Positions 16,335 to 25,332 of a stretch of 64,000 nt of DNA are shown here, piece by piece. Position 1 is the first letter of the stretch, and each line of letters begins with the position of its first letter. Origin of the DNA: Burkholderia multivorans ATCC BAA-247. GTDB taxonomy: Bacteria > Pseudomonadota > Gammaproteobacteria > Burkholderiales > Burkholderiaceae. The notes under the pieces are model-generated. The model worked only from the letters and a program-made list of their open reading frames with translations, did not search any database and had not been told where the DNA came from. Location of the stretch: positions 1,674,001 to 1,738,000 of the forward strand of contig NZ_CP009831.1 of NCBI RefSeq assembly GCF_000959525.1, written 5' to 3'. The translations under genes were made by a program, and so were the position numbers.

Positions 16335-16848
16335 GATGGACCTCCGAAATGTGTTCTGTTTTGCCTTCGCCTCGGGCGGAATTGTCTGAAGCGAATGACT
16401 GTAGTCTAGTCGGCGTTCCTCCAAGGGAAAACCCTTAGTTAGCATATACAGTGTTGCGATTTTGGAAAGGATTTGCGCCCTTTGGCCAAGCCGAACTGCG
16501 ACATTTACGTTACTGACAGAACAATCGCTGACGAAGTGCTGACGAATCGATCGCGTCGCCGCAAGCTTGTGTTGTAGAATCGAAAGGTTTTCATCGCCAG
16601 CCGATACGTCCGCTCACTCACCATGTACGCGCCCACGCCCCTGAAGCTTTCGCCGTCCGGTCCGGCCGGCGTGCGTGCGCGCGTCGGTCGTCTGGCGCGT
16701 CCCCTCGCTCGACCCTCGGCCCAAGCGCCGCTCGCCGCCGCCCGGCGCCTGATCTGACGCCCGCTCTCCCCGGAGCCGGTCAGACAGGCTCCGGGCGATC
16801 ACTTGAAGGCGCGTCCCGCCTGCCCTGCCGATCATTTGGAGAACCGTC
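16335..16848. other. intergenic region upstream of DUF4148 gene and rnk
   Basis: The 514 bp separate the divergent DUF4148 and rnk genes. They hold a weak short frame (16623-16757, 44 codons, no good ribosome site) and a strong dyad CCCGGAGCC / GGCTCCGGG at 16769-16777 and 16787-16795, without a T tract, about 55 bp before rnk. TTGTGTTGTAGAAT near 16567-16580 could supply a -10. Confidence 0.5.
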
Positions 16849-17247
16849 ATGAAGCAACGCCTTTACCAGCTCACCGAACTCGATGTCGCGCGTCTCGAAA
16901 AGTACGCGGAACACAACCCGCGCTTTCAGGCGATGCTCGACACGCTGCTCGAACGCGCCGAAATCGTCCGATCGGACGCGATCAAAGCCAACGTCGTCAC
17001 GATGAATTCCCAGATCACGCTGCTCGACGAAGCGACCCAGGAGCCGGCCACCTGGACCATCGTGTATCCGGATGCCGCGAACCTCGAACTCGGCCGTCTG
17101 AACGTGTTCTCGCCGGTCGGGATGGCGCTGTTGGGCACGCAACGCGGCCAGTCGGTGAAAGTGATGCAGCCGAGCGGCACGGAAAAGCTGATGAAGGTCG
17201 CGGAAATCGTGTTCCAGCCGGAAGCGAACGGCGAATACACGCGCTGA
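16849..17247 (+). CDS. rnk: nucleoside diphosphate kinase regulator
   Basis: The 132-residue protein has the Rnk N-terminal helical hairpin (LTELDVARLEKYAE, LLERAEIV) and a C-terminal GreA/GreB-like FKBP domain (VVTMNSQITLLDE, TWTIVYPDAANLELGRLNVF, VGMALLGTQRGQSV). Rnk binds RNA polymerase like Gre factors but does not stimulate cleavage, and in Pseudomonas and E. coli affects nucleotide pools. Length matches E. coli Rnk (136 aa). GGAG upstream of the ATG. Confidence 0.92.
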   Translation: MKQRLYQLTELDVARLEKYAEHNPRFQAMLDTLLERAEIVRSDAIKANVVTMNSQITLLDEATQEPATWTIVYPDAANLELGRLNVFSPVGMALLGTQRGQSVKVMQPSGTEKLMKVAEIVFQPEANGEYTR

Positions 17248-17292
17248 CGCCGCGCGGTGGCGCGACGGCGGAGCGCCCGCGGGCCGAAAATG

Positions 17293-17322
17293 AAAAAGCG
17301 AGGCATGAGCCTCGCTTTTTTT
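17293..17322 (+). terminator. rho-independent terminator after rnk
   Basis: Perfect stem GCGAGGC / GCCTCGC (17298-17304 and 17309-17315) with flanking A and T runs (AAAAA before, TTTTTTT after), 46 bp after the rnk stop. Confidence 0.9.
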
Positions 17323-17376
17323 GTGCGTGCGCCGCGATGAGGCCACCGCACAGACCGGTTCTGCCCGGCACATGCG

Positions 17377-17405
17377 AAAAAAAGGCGCCCGAAGGCGCCT
17401 TTTTC
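17377..17405 (-). terminator. rho-independent terminator after the porin gene
   Basis: GGCGCC CGAA GGCGCC with A7 on one side and T5 on the other can terminate in both directions. It lies 26 bp past the porin stop on the minus strand. Confidence 0.9.
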
Positions 17406-17430
17406 GAAGCTGGTTACCCAGCCGTCACGC

Positions 17431-18522
17431 TTAGAAGCGGTGACGCAGACCAACCGTTGCTGCGGTTTGGTTGATCGACGAGCTCGGCAGCGTGTCGATG
17501 TTGCCGTTGTAGATCGACGCGTTCGCGCCGCTAGCACGCTGGTACACAGCCTGTGCGTACACGTCGGTACGCTTCGACAGTGCGTAGTCAGCCTGCAGGC
17601 CAACTTGGTGCCAGTGAGCGCTGTCCTGACCCAGACGCGCGTTCGAGTACGTGTAAGCAACGCCCAGACCCAGAGCCGGCGTCAGGTTGTACTTGCCGTT
17701 GACTTCGTAGTTATCGATGCGAACCGACGTACCGGTCGCGCCCGTGTTGTCCAGACGAGCTTGCGTCCATGCCGCGCCGACTTGTGCCGGGCCGAATGCG
17801 TAGCCAGCAGCTGCGCCGTACGTACGGACGCGGCCTTGCGTTGCCAGCGTGTCAACTGCGCCGCCGGTCGTTTGGCCCGGGTTGTTCAGTTGCGAGTACG
17901 CACCTGCGATCTTCAGGCCTTGGAACTGGTACGACACGCCGCCGCTGTAAGCACGGTTGTTGCCGAAGTTCGTGTTGTTCGAGAACGAGTACGTGCCGCC
18001 GAATTGCAGGCCAGCGTAGTTAGCGCTCGTGAACTTGATGCTGTTGTTCGGCGAGTAGCCACCGTTCGTGCTCAGGTTGTCGAAGTTGCCGACGTGCGCG
18101 AAGTACGTACCACCCCAGCTGCCCGTTGCGGTCAGCGGAGCCAGGTAGTCTTGAACGGAGTCATACTGCTTGCCCAGCGTGACGGTGCCGTACTGGCTCG
18201 ACAGACCGACGAAAGCCTGACGGTTGAACATGCCGCCGTTGTTACGGAAACGGCCGTTGCCGATGTCGAAGCCGCTCTCCAACGTGAAGATCGCCTTCAG
18301 GCCACCACCGAGGTCTTCCGAACCACGCAGGCCGAAGCGGCTCTGGTCAATGCCCGAGCCCATCGACCACAGCGACTTGCCAGCCTGGCCCGGGGCCGGC
18401 TGAACGTTGCTTTGGTACGTGATGCCTGCGTCCAGCACGCCGTACAGCGTGACGCTGCTTTGCGCGTGAGCGACGGTTGCGAACGATGCTGCAGCTGCTG
18501 CAACGATCAGAGTCTTGTTCAT
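17431..18522 (-). CDS. Gram-negative general porin (OmpC-like)
   Basis: The 363-residue precursor has a signal peptide (MNKTLIVAAAAASFATVAHA) and then mature SSVTLYGVLDAGITYQSN, the typical opening of a betaproteobacterial trimeric porin. GSRFGLRGSEDLGGGLKAIF-type strands follow (here DQSRFGLRG and FTLESGFDIG), and the protein ends ATVGLRHRF, the terminal Phe required for outer-membrane assembly. Codon use is less GC-rich than its neighbours, as expected for a highly expressed gene. A terminator follows directly. Confidence 0.95.
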   Translation of the reverse strand: MNKTLIVAAAAASFATVAHAQSSVTLYGVLDAGITYQSNVQPAPGQAGKSLWSMGSGIDQSRFGLRGSEDLGGGLKAIFTLESGFDIGNGRFRNNGGMFNRQAFVGLSSQYGTVTLGKQYDSVQDYLAPLTATGSWGGTYFAHVGNFDNLSTNGGYSPNNSIKFTSANYAGLQFGGTYSFSNNTNFGNNRAYSGGVSYQFQGLKIAGAYSQLNNPGQTTGGAVDTLATQGRVRTYGAAAGYAFGPAQVGAAWTQARLDNTGATGTSVRIDNYEVNGKYNLTPALGLGVAYTYSNARLGQDSAHWHQVGLQADYALSKRTDVYAQAVYQRASGANASIYNGNIDTLPSSSINQTAATVGLRHRF

Positions 18523-19098
18523 TCGTGGAGCTCCCTTCTAAAAAGAGGCAGGTCTCGCGACCTTGTTTCATAAACGGTCTCAACCGCCCGGGAACGCCAT
18601 CGGTCCTGCTGGCTGCGCCCGGATAGTTGCCCGTTTGGGAACCGTGAGTTTAGGGGTGTACCCTAGGGGAGCGATCCGCAAATAAAGAAATAAGCTTTTC
18701 CAGAACTAGAAATAATGAAAGTGGGGTCTAGTTATAAGTATTTGTTTTGCCTTAGTTTTTTGACTTCTTGACGAAAGCATTTTGGTCGCTTCTATCGCAC
18801 CATTCTTTCATGTCACCGTCTTGACGGTTGCATAGAAACAACAGGCGGATCCGAGCCGACAGCGCCAAATCGGTACTTTTTACCCGATTCTGTCTCAAAT
18901 TCTGGGTGGCAAGACCTAAAACCAGTGGTTCCGCTTGGTAAACAGGAGGCCCATCGCACGAACGGGCCGCACATGCCCGGCGAGCGCTCCGACGTTGCGC
19001 GCGTGACACACCGTAACACCGCTGGCAGCCGTCGTAACGCGCCCGCGCGGCCGGCACGCTAATGTAATGCGGCATCCGACATTCGAACAGGACATCCC
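18523..19098. other. intergenic region upstream of the porin gene
   Basis: The 576 bp include an A+T-rich stretch (about 18640-18780) well below the window's usual GC content. This is a likely promoter/regulatory region for the porin. I could not identify specific operators. No coding frame in the stretch shows family resemblance. Confidence 0.5.
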
Positions 19099-19440
19099 AT
19101 GAATCGACGCTCGTTGTTGCGCGCGATCGGCTTGACTGCTGCGTTCGTCGGCTCGGGCGGTTCGCTACGCGCGGCCTGGGCTCGGCCGGCGCCGCCCGAT
19201 CGGCCGCCCCGTTCGAACCGTCCCGATCGCGCGCCGCCGCCGCCGCGTCACGATCGTCGGCCTCGACCGCCGCGCCCGCACGGCTATATCTGGACGGACG
19301 GCTACTGGCGCTGGCAGCACGGCCGCTATATATGGGTGCCGGGCCGCTGGGTCGCGCGACGCCCGGGCCGCCGCTGGGTGCCCGGCTACTGGCGCCGCCA
19401 GGGACACGCGTGGATCTACGTCGACGGCTACTGGCGGTAG
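19099..19440 (+). CDS. YXWGXW-repeat exported protein
   Basis: The 113-residue protein starts with a twin-arginine-like signal (MNRRSLLRAIGLTAAFVGSG) and then a Pro/Arg-rich linker. It ends with short aromatic repeats: GYIWTDGYWRWQ, GRYIWVPGRWV, RRWVPGYWRR, WIYVDGYWR. These are of the YXWGXW type found in many proteobacterial envelope proteins. Function is unknown. Confidence 0.8.
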   Translation: MNRRSLLRAIGLTAAFVGSGGSLRAAWARPAPPDRPPRSNRPDRAPPPPRHDRRPRPPRPHGYIWTDGYWRWQHGRYIWVPGRWVARRPGRRWVPGYWRRQGHAWIYVDGYWR

Positions 19441-19524
19441 CCGCGAGCAAACGGCGCGACCGCAATCGGGATCGCGCTTGGGCCGGATGGCGGTGTCGTA
19501 CACGCGCCTGGGGATACGCGCCTC

Positions 19525-19577
19525 GCCCGTGACGCCCGTGACGCCCGTGACGCCCTGACGCCCTGACGCCCTGACGC
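19525..19577. repeat. short tandem repeats (GTGACGCCC / TGACGCCC)
   Basis: About three units of GTGACGCCC are followed by about three of TGACGCCC, between the convergent YXWGXW and isochorismatase-like genes. Slipped-strand copy change is possible but no coding frame is affected. Confidence 0.85.
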
Positions 19578-19579
19578 CG

Positions 19580-19606
19580 CCGCGGCGGCCGAATCGGCCG
19601 CCGCGG
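19580..19606. terminator. GC-rich hairpin between convergent genes
   Basis: Perfect 11 bp arms CCGCGGCGGCC and GGCCGCCGCGG around GAATC, 4 bp from the isochorismatase-like stop. It has no T tract, so intrinsic termination is uncertain. Confidence 0.5.
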
Positions 19607-19609
19607 TCC

Positions 19610-20221
19610 TTAACCCACGCGCAGCGCGAGCAGCTGCTCGGTCGTCAGCACGTCGGCGAACGTATCGGACAGCGCGGCGAGCGTCGCGCGATGAAGGTCG
19701 CGGTGCGCGACGGTACCGCCGTCGGCCATGTCGAGGTCGCGCGTCGCGCACGCATCTTCGATGACGATCGCCGAATAACCGAGCGGCACTGCATCGCGCG
19801 TCGCGCCGGCGACGCACGCGTGCGTCATCAGTCCGGTGACGATCAGCGTGTCGATGCCCGCCGCCTTCAGCCGCGCGTCGATGTCGGTCGTCGGAAACAC
19901 GCTGACCGACGTCTTCTTCACGACCGCGTGATGCGGCGCCGGCTGCAGGTCGGCATGGAAGCGAAAACTGTCGCTACCGTCCGCAAAGAGCGGGCCATCG
20001 GCCGGACCGACGTGCTGCACGTGAAAGACCGGCATCCCGGCCCGATCGGCGAACGCGACCACGCGCTGCGCGTTCGCGAGCGCGCGCGAGCCTTCGGGAA
20101 TGGGCAGGCGTCCGCTGAAATATTCGTTCTGGAAATCGATCACCAGCAGCGCGGTGCGGGCAGCGTCGATCGACGTCGGCGCCGTTGCGCCGGCAAGGTT
20201 ACGGATGGTCGGATGTTGCAT
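19610..20221 (-). CDS. isochorismatase-like cysteine hydrolase
   Basis: The 203-residue protein has the catalytic Asp in ALLVIDFQNEYFSG, the Lys in AVVKKTSVSVF and the nucleophile Cys in GLMTHACVAGATRDA, the triad of the family. Members hydrolyse amides or vinyl ethers such as nicotinamide, N-carbamoyl compounds or isochorismate; the substrate here is not clear. The ATG at 20221 begins the conserved region. It stands alone. Confidence 0.85.
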   Translation of the reverse strand: MQHPTIRNLAGATAPTSIDAARTALLVIDFQNEYFSGRLPIPEGSRALANAQRVVAFADRAGMPVFHVQHVGPADGPLFADGSDSFRFHADLQPAPHHAVVKKTSVSVFPTTDIDARLKAAGIDTLIVTGLMTHACVAGATRDAVPLGYSAIVIEDACATRDLDMADGGTVAHRDLHRATLAALSDTFADVLTTEQLLALRVG

Positions 20222-20454
20222 GGTCGTTCTCTCGGTTGGCACATCGTACGGAGCGGCGGCCCGGCGCTGCCGGCGCCGCCACGCGCGGCGGGCGAGCCGT
20301 TCACACCGGAAACGGGCTCGCGTCGACCGCGAGGCGCCAGTGTCGGTCCGCACGGCCGGGCGCGACAGTGGCCCGCGGGACAAGCTCCGACAGGATTGGG
20401 CCAAGCCGTGCGGCAGGCGCCGGCGCACGACAGCGCGACCGCTCTCGCACCGCC

Positions 20455-20556
20455 TTATGCGTCCCCGTACGCAACGGTCATCAGGAGGCCGAGTACCAAG
20501 CCGGCGCCGCCGGTCAGCAACGGGCCGGTTTCGCCGCGCGCCGGCAGCAGGCTCAT
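20455..20556 (-). CDS. possible small membrane protein (33 aa)
   Basis: ATG to TAA frame with one hydrophobic segment, GPLLTGGAGLVLGLLMTVAY. It may equally be a piece of a decayed transporter. No homology recognised. Confidence 0.25.
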   Translation of the reverse strand: MSLLPARGETGPLLTGGAGLVLGLLMTVAYGDA

Positions 20557-20863
20557 GCGCGCCCATCACAACCGACGCGACAGCCGTCACCGAGCCGGCG
20601 ATGCCGAGCACCGGCCTTGCCGCTCCTCGCTGACGGCATCCGGGAACGCGGTGTATACACAGCACAGGCGGATGAGGCCGTCGAGATGAAATTCGGTCGC
20701 AATTTCGACAAGATGCGCCGCGTGCTCGCGCGTCGCGTGCTATCTGGAGCGCGCCGGCGATCGTCGTATGGGCAACCATGTCGATGCACCGACGACCGCC
20801 GCGAGAGCGCACGCAGCGCGGGCTCGTGCGGAAACACCCGACGATCGCTGAATATCGCGGCCC

Positions 20864-20953
20864 TCATCGACAGTGCACGAGCCCGAAGCCCATCGCCGCC
20901 ATCGCGATGGCGAGCAGACAGATGCCGAGCAATGTGCAGTCGAGCCGGGACAT
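20864..20953 (-). CDS. possible small membrane protein (29 aa)
   Basis: An ATG to TGA frame encodes one transmembrane-like segment, LLGICLLAIAMAAMGFGLV, preceded by a short polar N-terminus. The composition is unlike random high-GC translation. No family recognised and no strong ribosome-binding site. Confidence 0.3.
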   Translation of the reverse strand: MSRLDCTLLGICLLAIAMAAMGFGLVHCR

Positions 20954-21127
20954 ACCAGTGGTCCGAACCGCGTCCGAATAATCGCCAGCGTCACGATCGG
21001 CCGGCGGCCCCAGTAGACTGCACCTGCGATGCTAGCCATCGAACGGTCCGATACCGATAGTCGCCCTGCGGCCCGCGCCGAGGCCATGACCGCGCGGCCA
21101 GCCGCCCGGCGCGGGCGCCAAGCCGCT

Positions 21128-22450
21128 TTACTCGGCGCTGGTCACCGGCTCACGGCGAAACTGCCGCCGCGCGAGCACGCACGGTGCGCCGTCGCGCATG
21201 AACACGCTCGCGGCCAGCCCGAACGACGCCGCGAACAGTACGTACCAGGCAGGCGCGACGGGCGAGCCGCTCGCGCGCGTCAGCCATGTAACGATGAACG
21301 GCGCGAAGCCGCCGAAGATCATCACCGCGATGTTGTACGCGAGCGCAATACCGGTCGAACGCATGCGCGTCGTGAACTGCTCGGCGAGCGCCGTCGGCGC
21401 GGGACCGTAGGTCACGCCGATGATCGTGCAGATCACCAGCTGCATCACGAGCAGCCGGCCGATGCTCGGCGCGGCGGCCAGCCACGAGAACAGCGGATAG
21501 GTGACCGTCAGCAGCGCCAGCATGCCGGCGAGCAGCACCGGCCGGCGGCCGATACGGTCGGACACCATCGCCGCCACCGGGATCGTCAGCGTCAGCAGCG
21601 CGACCGCCGCCATCTGCGCCTGGAACACCTCGTCGAGCGGCAGCCCGAAGGTCCGGTTCACGAACGTCGGCATATTGACGAGCATCACGTAGAACACGGC
21701 CGTGCCCGTGATCGTCTGCCCCATCGACACCAGCACGCCGCGCAGATTGTCGCGCAGCACGCGCGCCACGCTGGCGGGCGGCTCGGCCGGCGACTTGCTG
21801 GCTTGGACGAACGCATCGGTCTCTTCCATGTGGCGGCGGATCCACAGGCCGACCGGCCCGATCAGCAGCCCGAGCGCGAACGGCACGCGCCAGCCCCAGC
21901 TGTCGAGCGCACCGGCCGACAGCGACTGCGTCGCCCACGCGCCGATCGCCGCGCCCGAGAATACCGCGAGACACTGGCCGATCAGCTGCCACGATCCGTA
22001 CAGGCCGCGCCGGTGCGCGGGCGCACTTTCGACGAGGAACGACGTCGCGCTCGCGTATTCGCCGCCGGTCGCGAAGCCCTGCAGCAGCCGCGCGATCACG
22101 ATCAGGATCGGCGCGGCAGGGCCGATCGCCGCATACGTCGGCGCGAACGTGATCATCGCGATCGACAGCGTCATCAGCAGGATGATCAGCTGCATCGCCG
22201 CCTTGCGGCCCTTGCGGTCCGCATAGAGCCCGAGCAGGATGCCGCCCACCGGACGCATGAAGAAGCCGACGCCGAACGTCGCGAGCGACATCAGCAGCGA
22301 TGCGTACTGGCTGTCGGCCGGAAAGAACAGTCTCGCGATGATGGCGGAGAAGAACCCGTAAACGATGAAGTCGTACCACTCGAGGGTATTGCCGATGACA
22401 GCGGCAACCACTTGCCGATGTCGCGTGCTCCGACCTGAATCAGCGCGCAT
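21128..22450 (-). CDS. MFS transporter, metabolite:H+ symporter (MHS) type
   Basis: The 440-residue protein has 12 predicted helices and MHS-family signatures: GNTLEWYDFIVYGFF in helix 1, GGILLGLYADRKGRKAAM in loop 2-3, and LLQGFATGGEYASATSFLVE in helix 4, with APAHRRGLYGSW after it. Relatives (ProP, KgtP, ShiA, CitA) import organic acids or osmolytes with protons. CAGGAG sits 7 bp before the ATG at 22450, which decides the start over upstream Met codons. Divergent from the LysR gene, its likely regulator. Confidence 0.9.
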   Translation of the reverse strand: MRADSGRSTRHRQVVAAVIGNTLEWYDFIVYGFFSAIIARLFFPADSQYASLLMSLATFGVGFFMRPVGGILLGLYADRKGRKAAMQLIILLMTLSIAMITFAPTYAAIGPAAPILIVIARLLQGFATGGEYASATSFLVESAPAHRRGLYGSWQLIGQCLAVFSGAAIGAWATQSLSAGALDSWGWRVPFALGLLIGPVGLWIRRHMEETDAFVQASKSPAEPPASVARVLRDNLRGVLVSMGQTITGTAVFYVMLVNMPTFVNRTFGLPLDEVFQAQMAAVALLTLTIPVAAMVSDRIGRRPVLLAGMLALLTVTYPLFSWLAAAPSIGRLLVMQLVICTIIGVTYGPAPTALAEQFTTRMRSTGIALAYNIAVMIFGGFAPFIVTWLTRASGSPVAPAWYVLFAASFGLAASVFMRDGAPCVLARRQFRREPVTSAE

Positions 22451-22843
22451 GCGTATCTCCTGCAGTCTCATGAGGCCGCGCCGCGCGATGCGTCGCGCCA
22501 TGCCGCCGGCACGACGCGTGCGGCCTGCCTGTTTGGTGTACGCCGGCCCGCGCGGCGCGACACACGCCCGCATCCAGCCGCCCTCTGCCGGTATAGGTCC
22601 GACGTGAACCGATGATAGGCACGCAGCAAATGCGCATCAATTAAGCCGGATGGCGAAGCATTAGCCGCAGATTAAATGTCGGCACCGGCCGCGAACGAAG
22701 TAGCCGCGATCGCGTTCACGCGGCCGCCGTCCCGCTCTCGCGCGAACGGCCCACTTGCGCGCCGTTCGCCCGGCTTTTCGCGCATTGTGACGACCGCGGT
22801 TCTCGGGCAGAATTTTCGATCGACCTGCTTCCGCCGTCCGACC
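22451..22843. other. divergent intergenic region, MFS/LysR
   Basis: The 393 bp presumably contain the LysR-type operator and both promoters. No gene is supported; an in-frame extension of the LysR gene to 22676 looks non-coding. Confidence 0.5.
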
Positions 22844-23761
22844 ATGCGCAATCGCATCAACGAAGAGATCACCTTCCGCAAGCTCGAGGTGCTACTCGCG
22901 TTCATGGAAGCCGGCAGTCTCGCGAAAGCGGCCGAAGCGCTGGGCGTCAGCACGGTGAGCGTGCACCGTGCGCTGCATACGCTCGAAGAAGGCATGCATT
23001 GCGCGCTATTCCGTCATGAAGGCCGCAACCTGCTCCCGACCGAAGCCGCACAGGTGCTGGCCGAAGTCGCCGACGAAGTGATCAAGACGATGACCGACGG
23101 GATTCGCGCGACGCGCGAGGCGGCCGGCTACGGCGCGGGTCAGTTGAAGATCGGCTCGCTCTATTCGCTCACGATCCGCACCGTGCCCGAAGTCGTGATC
23201 GCGCTGAAGGAGCGCCGTCCGCAGCTGCAAGCCGAGCTCGTGCTCGGCTCGAACGCGGACCTGCTCGACAAGCTCAGGCAAGGCGCAATCGACGCGACGC
23301 TGATGGCACTGCCCGAGCCCGACGCGGAAATCGAATCGATCGCCCTGTTCGAGGACGAGATGTTCTTTGCCGCGCCGGTCGATTCGCCGTATGCGCGCTG
23401 CGATGCGATCGATCTCGGCGCTTGCCGCGACGAGCCGTTCGTATCGCTCGGCGACGGCTTTGCGACGCATCAGGGCTTCACGGAAGCGTTCCGCGCCGCC
23501 AGCATTACGCCGAACATCGCGATGCGGGTGGGCGACATCTTCTCGCTGATCAACCTCGTGTCGGGCGGCGTCGGCTATTCGCTGCTGCCGGGCCGCGTGC
23601 GCGACCTGTTCGCGCACAAGATCACGCTCGTGCCGATCGCCGGGCACACGATCCGCCAGACGATCGGCCTGAGTTTCCTCCATCGTCGCGAACGCGACCC
23701 GAACCTGCTCGCGCTCGCGACGGTCTGCAGGCTGACGGTCAAGGCGTCGAATCGGGGCTGA
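22844..23761 (+). CDS. LysR-family transcriptional regulator
   Basis: The 305-residue protein has an N-terminal winged helix (RKLEVLLAFMEAGSLAKAAE, LGVSTVSVHRALHTLEEGM) and a LysR substrate-binding domain from about residue 95 (LKIGSLYSLTIRTVPEVVIA). The ATG at 22844 begins the conserved domain. It is divergent from the MFS transporter and convergent with the NCS1 permease, so the transporter is the likely target. Confidence 0.88.
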   Translation: MRNRINEEITFRKLEVLLAFMEAGSLAKAAEALGVSTVSVHRALHTLEEGMHCALFRHEGRNLLPTEAAQVLAEVADEVIKTMTDGIRATREAAGYGAGQLKIGSLYSLTIRTVPEVVIALKERRPQLQAELVLGSNADLLDKLRQGAIDATLMALPEPDAEIESIALFEDEMFFAAPVDSPYARCDAIDLGACRDEPFVSLGDGFATHQGFTEAFRAASITPNIAMRVGDIFSLINLVSGGVGYSLLPGRVRDLFAHKITLVPIAGHTIRQTIGLSFLHRRERDPNLLALATVCRLTVKASNRG

Positions 23762-23814
23762 CGCGCGCGGCGGCATCATTGGCGAACGCGACGCAGCGTA
23801 GCGAAACGCGACGC

Positions 23815-25332
23815 TCAGTACCCCTTCGGCTGAATCGCCGGCGCGCCGCCGCTGCGCGCGGACGCCGTTCCCCCGCGCACGAAGCGGCGCCCTTGCGGCC
23901 CGTATACGCCGTCCGGCTCCGGATACAGTGTCAGCAGCAAGATATACAGCGCGGCACCGACCACGAACGACACCGGCACACTCAGGTCGAGCCCGCCGGC
24001 CAGACGACCGAGCGGCCCCACGAACTGGCCCGGCAGGTTCACGCATGCGAGACCGACGAACGCGGCCGGCAGCCATGCGCCCATCGCGCGCAGATTCCAC
24101 CCGTGCGCGAACCAGTAATGCCCGCCGCGCAAACCGCGGTTGAACACCTGCAGGTCGTCCGCGAGGTAGTAGCCGCGTCGCGTCACGTAGCCGATCACCA
24201 TGATCGCCATCCACGGACAGCTGAACGTGCAGATCAGCGTCGAGAACGTCGACACGCTTTCGACGAGATTGAACCAGAAGCGGCCGATGAAGATGAACGC
24301 GATCGCGATCGTGCCGATCAGCAGCGTCGCGCGCACGCGCGTCAGCAAGCGCGGGAACATGCTCGACACGTCGAGCCCGGTGCCGTACAGCGCCGTCGTG
24401 CCGGTCGACATCCCGCCGATGATCGCGATGAGGCACATCGGCAGCAGAAACCAGCGCGGCGAGATCGCAAGCAGGCCGCCGACATAGTCGTTCGACGCGA
24501 TGAACGCAGGCGCCTTCGATGCGATGATCGTCGCGGTCGCGAGGCCGAAAAAGAACGGCACGAACGTCGCGATCTGCGCGGCGAACACGGCGCCCATCAC
24601 GCGACGCTTCGGCGTGTGCTGCGGAATGTAGCGCGCCCAGTCGCCGAGCGTCGACGCGAACGACACCGGATTGCTGAGCGCAACGAGCACCGCACCGACG
24701 AACGCGGCCCAGAAACCCGCGCTGCCGTCGTGCAGCGTACCGGCATAGTTCACGTCGAACAGCCCGGCAAAAGCGAACAGCCCGGCGACGAACAGCATGC
24801 TTGCCGCCCACACCGCGATCTTGTTGACCCACAGCATGAAACGAAATCCGTAGATGCAGACGATCAGCACGAGCACGGCGAACACCATGTACGCGGCGCC
24901 GAGCGTGAAGCCGTTGACCGGCACGCCGACCATGTCGTGCGCGCCGCCGACGAGCGCATCGCCGGAACTCCACACGGCGAGCGAGAAAAACGCGATCGAC
25001 GTGAGCAGCGCGAGAAACGAGCCGACGATCCGGCCGTGGATGCCGAAATGCGCGCCGGACGATACCGGGTCGCTCGTGCCGTTGCGCGGCCCGAACAGGC
25101 TCATCGGCGCGAGGATGCAGGTGCCGGCGAGCACGCCGAGCACGATCGCGCAAACGCCGGCCTTGAACGACAGCCCGACGAGCACCGGAAAGCTGCCGAG
25201 CACCGACGTGGAAAACGTATTGCAGCCGCCGAACAGCAGCCGGAACAGATCGATCGGCCGCGCGTAGCGCGACGCGTCGGGGATGCGCTCGAAACCGAAC
25301 GACTCGACTTGCGTAATCCTGCCTTCAGCCAT
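23815..25332 (-). CDS. NCS1-family nucleobase/cation symporter
   Basis: The 505-residue protein has about 12 helices and NCS1 features: RPIDLFRLLFGGCNTFSTSV (helix 1), SSGAHFGIHGRIVGSFLALL, SNPVSFASTLGDWARYIP, and YYLADDLQVFNRG. Family members (CodB, Mhp1, purine-cytosine permeases) import nucleobases, hydantoins or thiamine precursors with Na+ or H+; the substrate is not predictable here. TAGGAG lies before the ATG at 25332. No catabolic gene adjoins it. Confidence 0.88.
   Translation of the reverse strand: MAEGRITQVESFGFERIPDASRYARPIDLFRLLFGGCNTFSTSVLGSFPVLVGLSFKAGVCAIVLGVLAGTCILAPMSLFGPRNGTSDPVSSGAHFGIHGRIVGSFLALLTSIAFFSLAVWSSGDALVGGAHDMVGVPVNGFTLGAAYMVFAVLVLIVCIYGFRFMLWVNKIAVWAASMLFVAGLFAFAGLFDVNYAGTLHDGSAGFWAAFVGAVLVALSNPVSFASTLGDWARYIPQHTPKRRVMGAVFAAQIATFVPFFFGLATATIIASKAPAFIASNDYVGGLLAISPRWFLLPMCLIAIIGGMSTGTTALYGTGLDVSSMFPRLLTRVRATLLIGTIAIAFIFIGRFWFNLVESVSTFSTLICTFSCPWMAIMVIGYVTRRGYYLADDLQVFNRGLRGGHYWFAHGWNLRAMGAWLPAAFVGLACVNLPGQFVGPLGRLAGGLDLSVPVSFVVGAALYILLLTLYPEPDGVYGPQGRRFVRGGTASARSGGAPAIQPKGY

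Larger units (their letters stand above)
20222..21127. other. gene-poor region of 0.9 kb
   Basis: Between the isochorismatase-like and MFS genes no long convincing gene is found. Two very short minus-strand frames encode single hydrophobic segments (20455-20556 and 20864-20953). Long open frames here have Arg/Ala-rich translations typical of non-coding high-GC DNA. The stretch may be a decayed membrane-protein locus. Confidence 0.4.

Noticed and set aside
16623-16757. 44-codon frame upstream of rnk as a confident gene
   Set aside because: No ribosome-binding site and a low-complexity Ala/Arg/Pro translation; kept only as a weak observation.
18752-19465. Minus-strand open frame over the porin upstream region
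   Set aside because: It crosses an A+T-rich promoter region and the YXWGXW gene in antisense and lacks family features.
23006-25153. Minus-strand open frame of 715 codons over the LysR and NCS1 genes
   Set aside because: It overlaps two recognised genes in another frame and its translation is low-complexity Arg/Ala.
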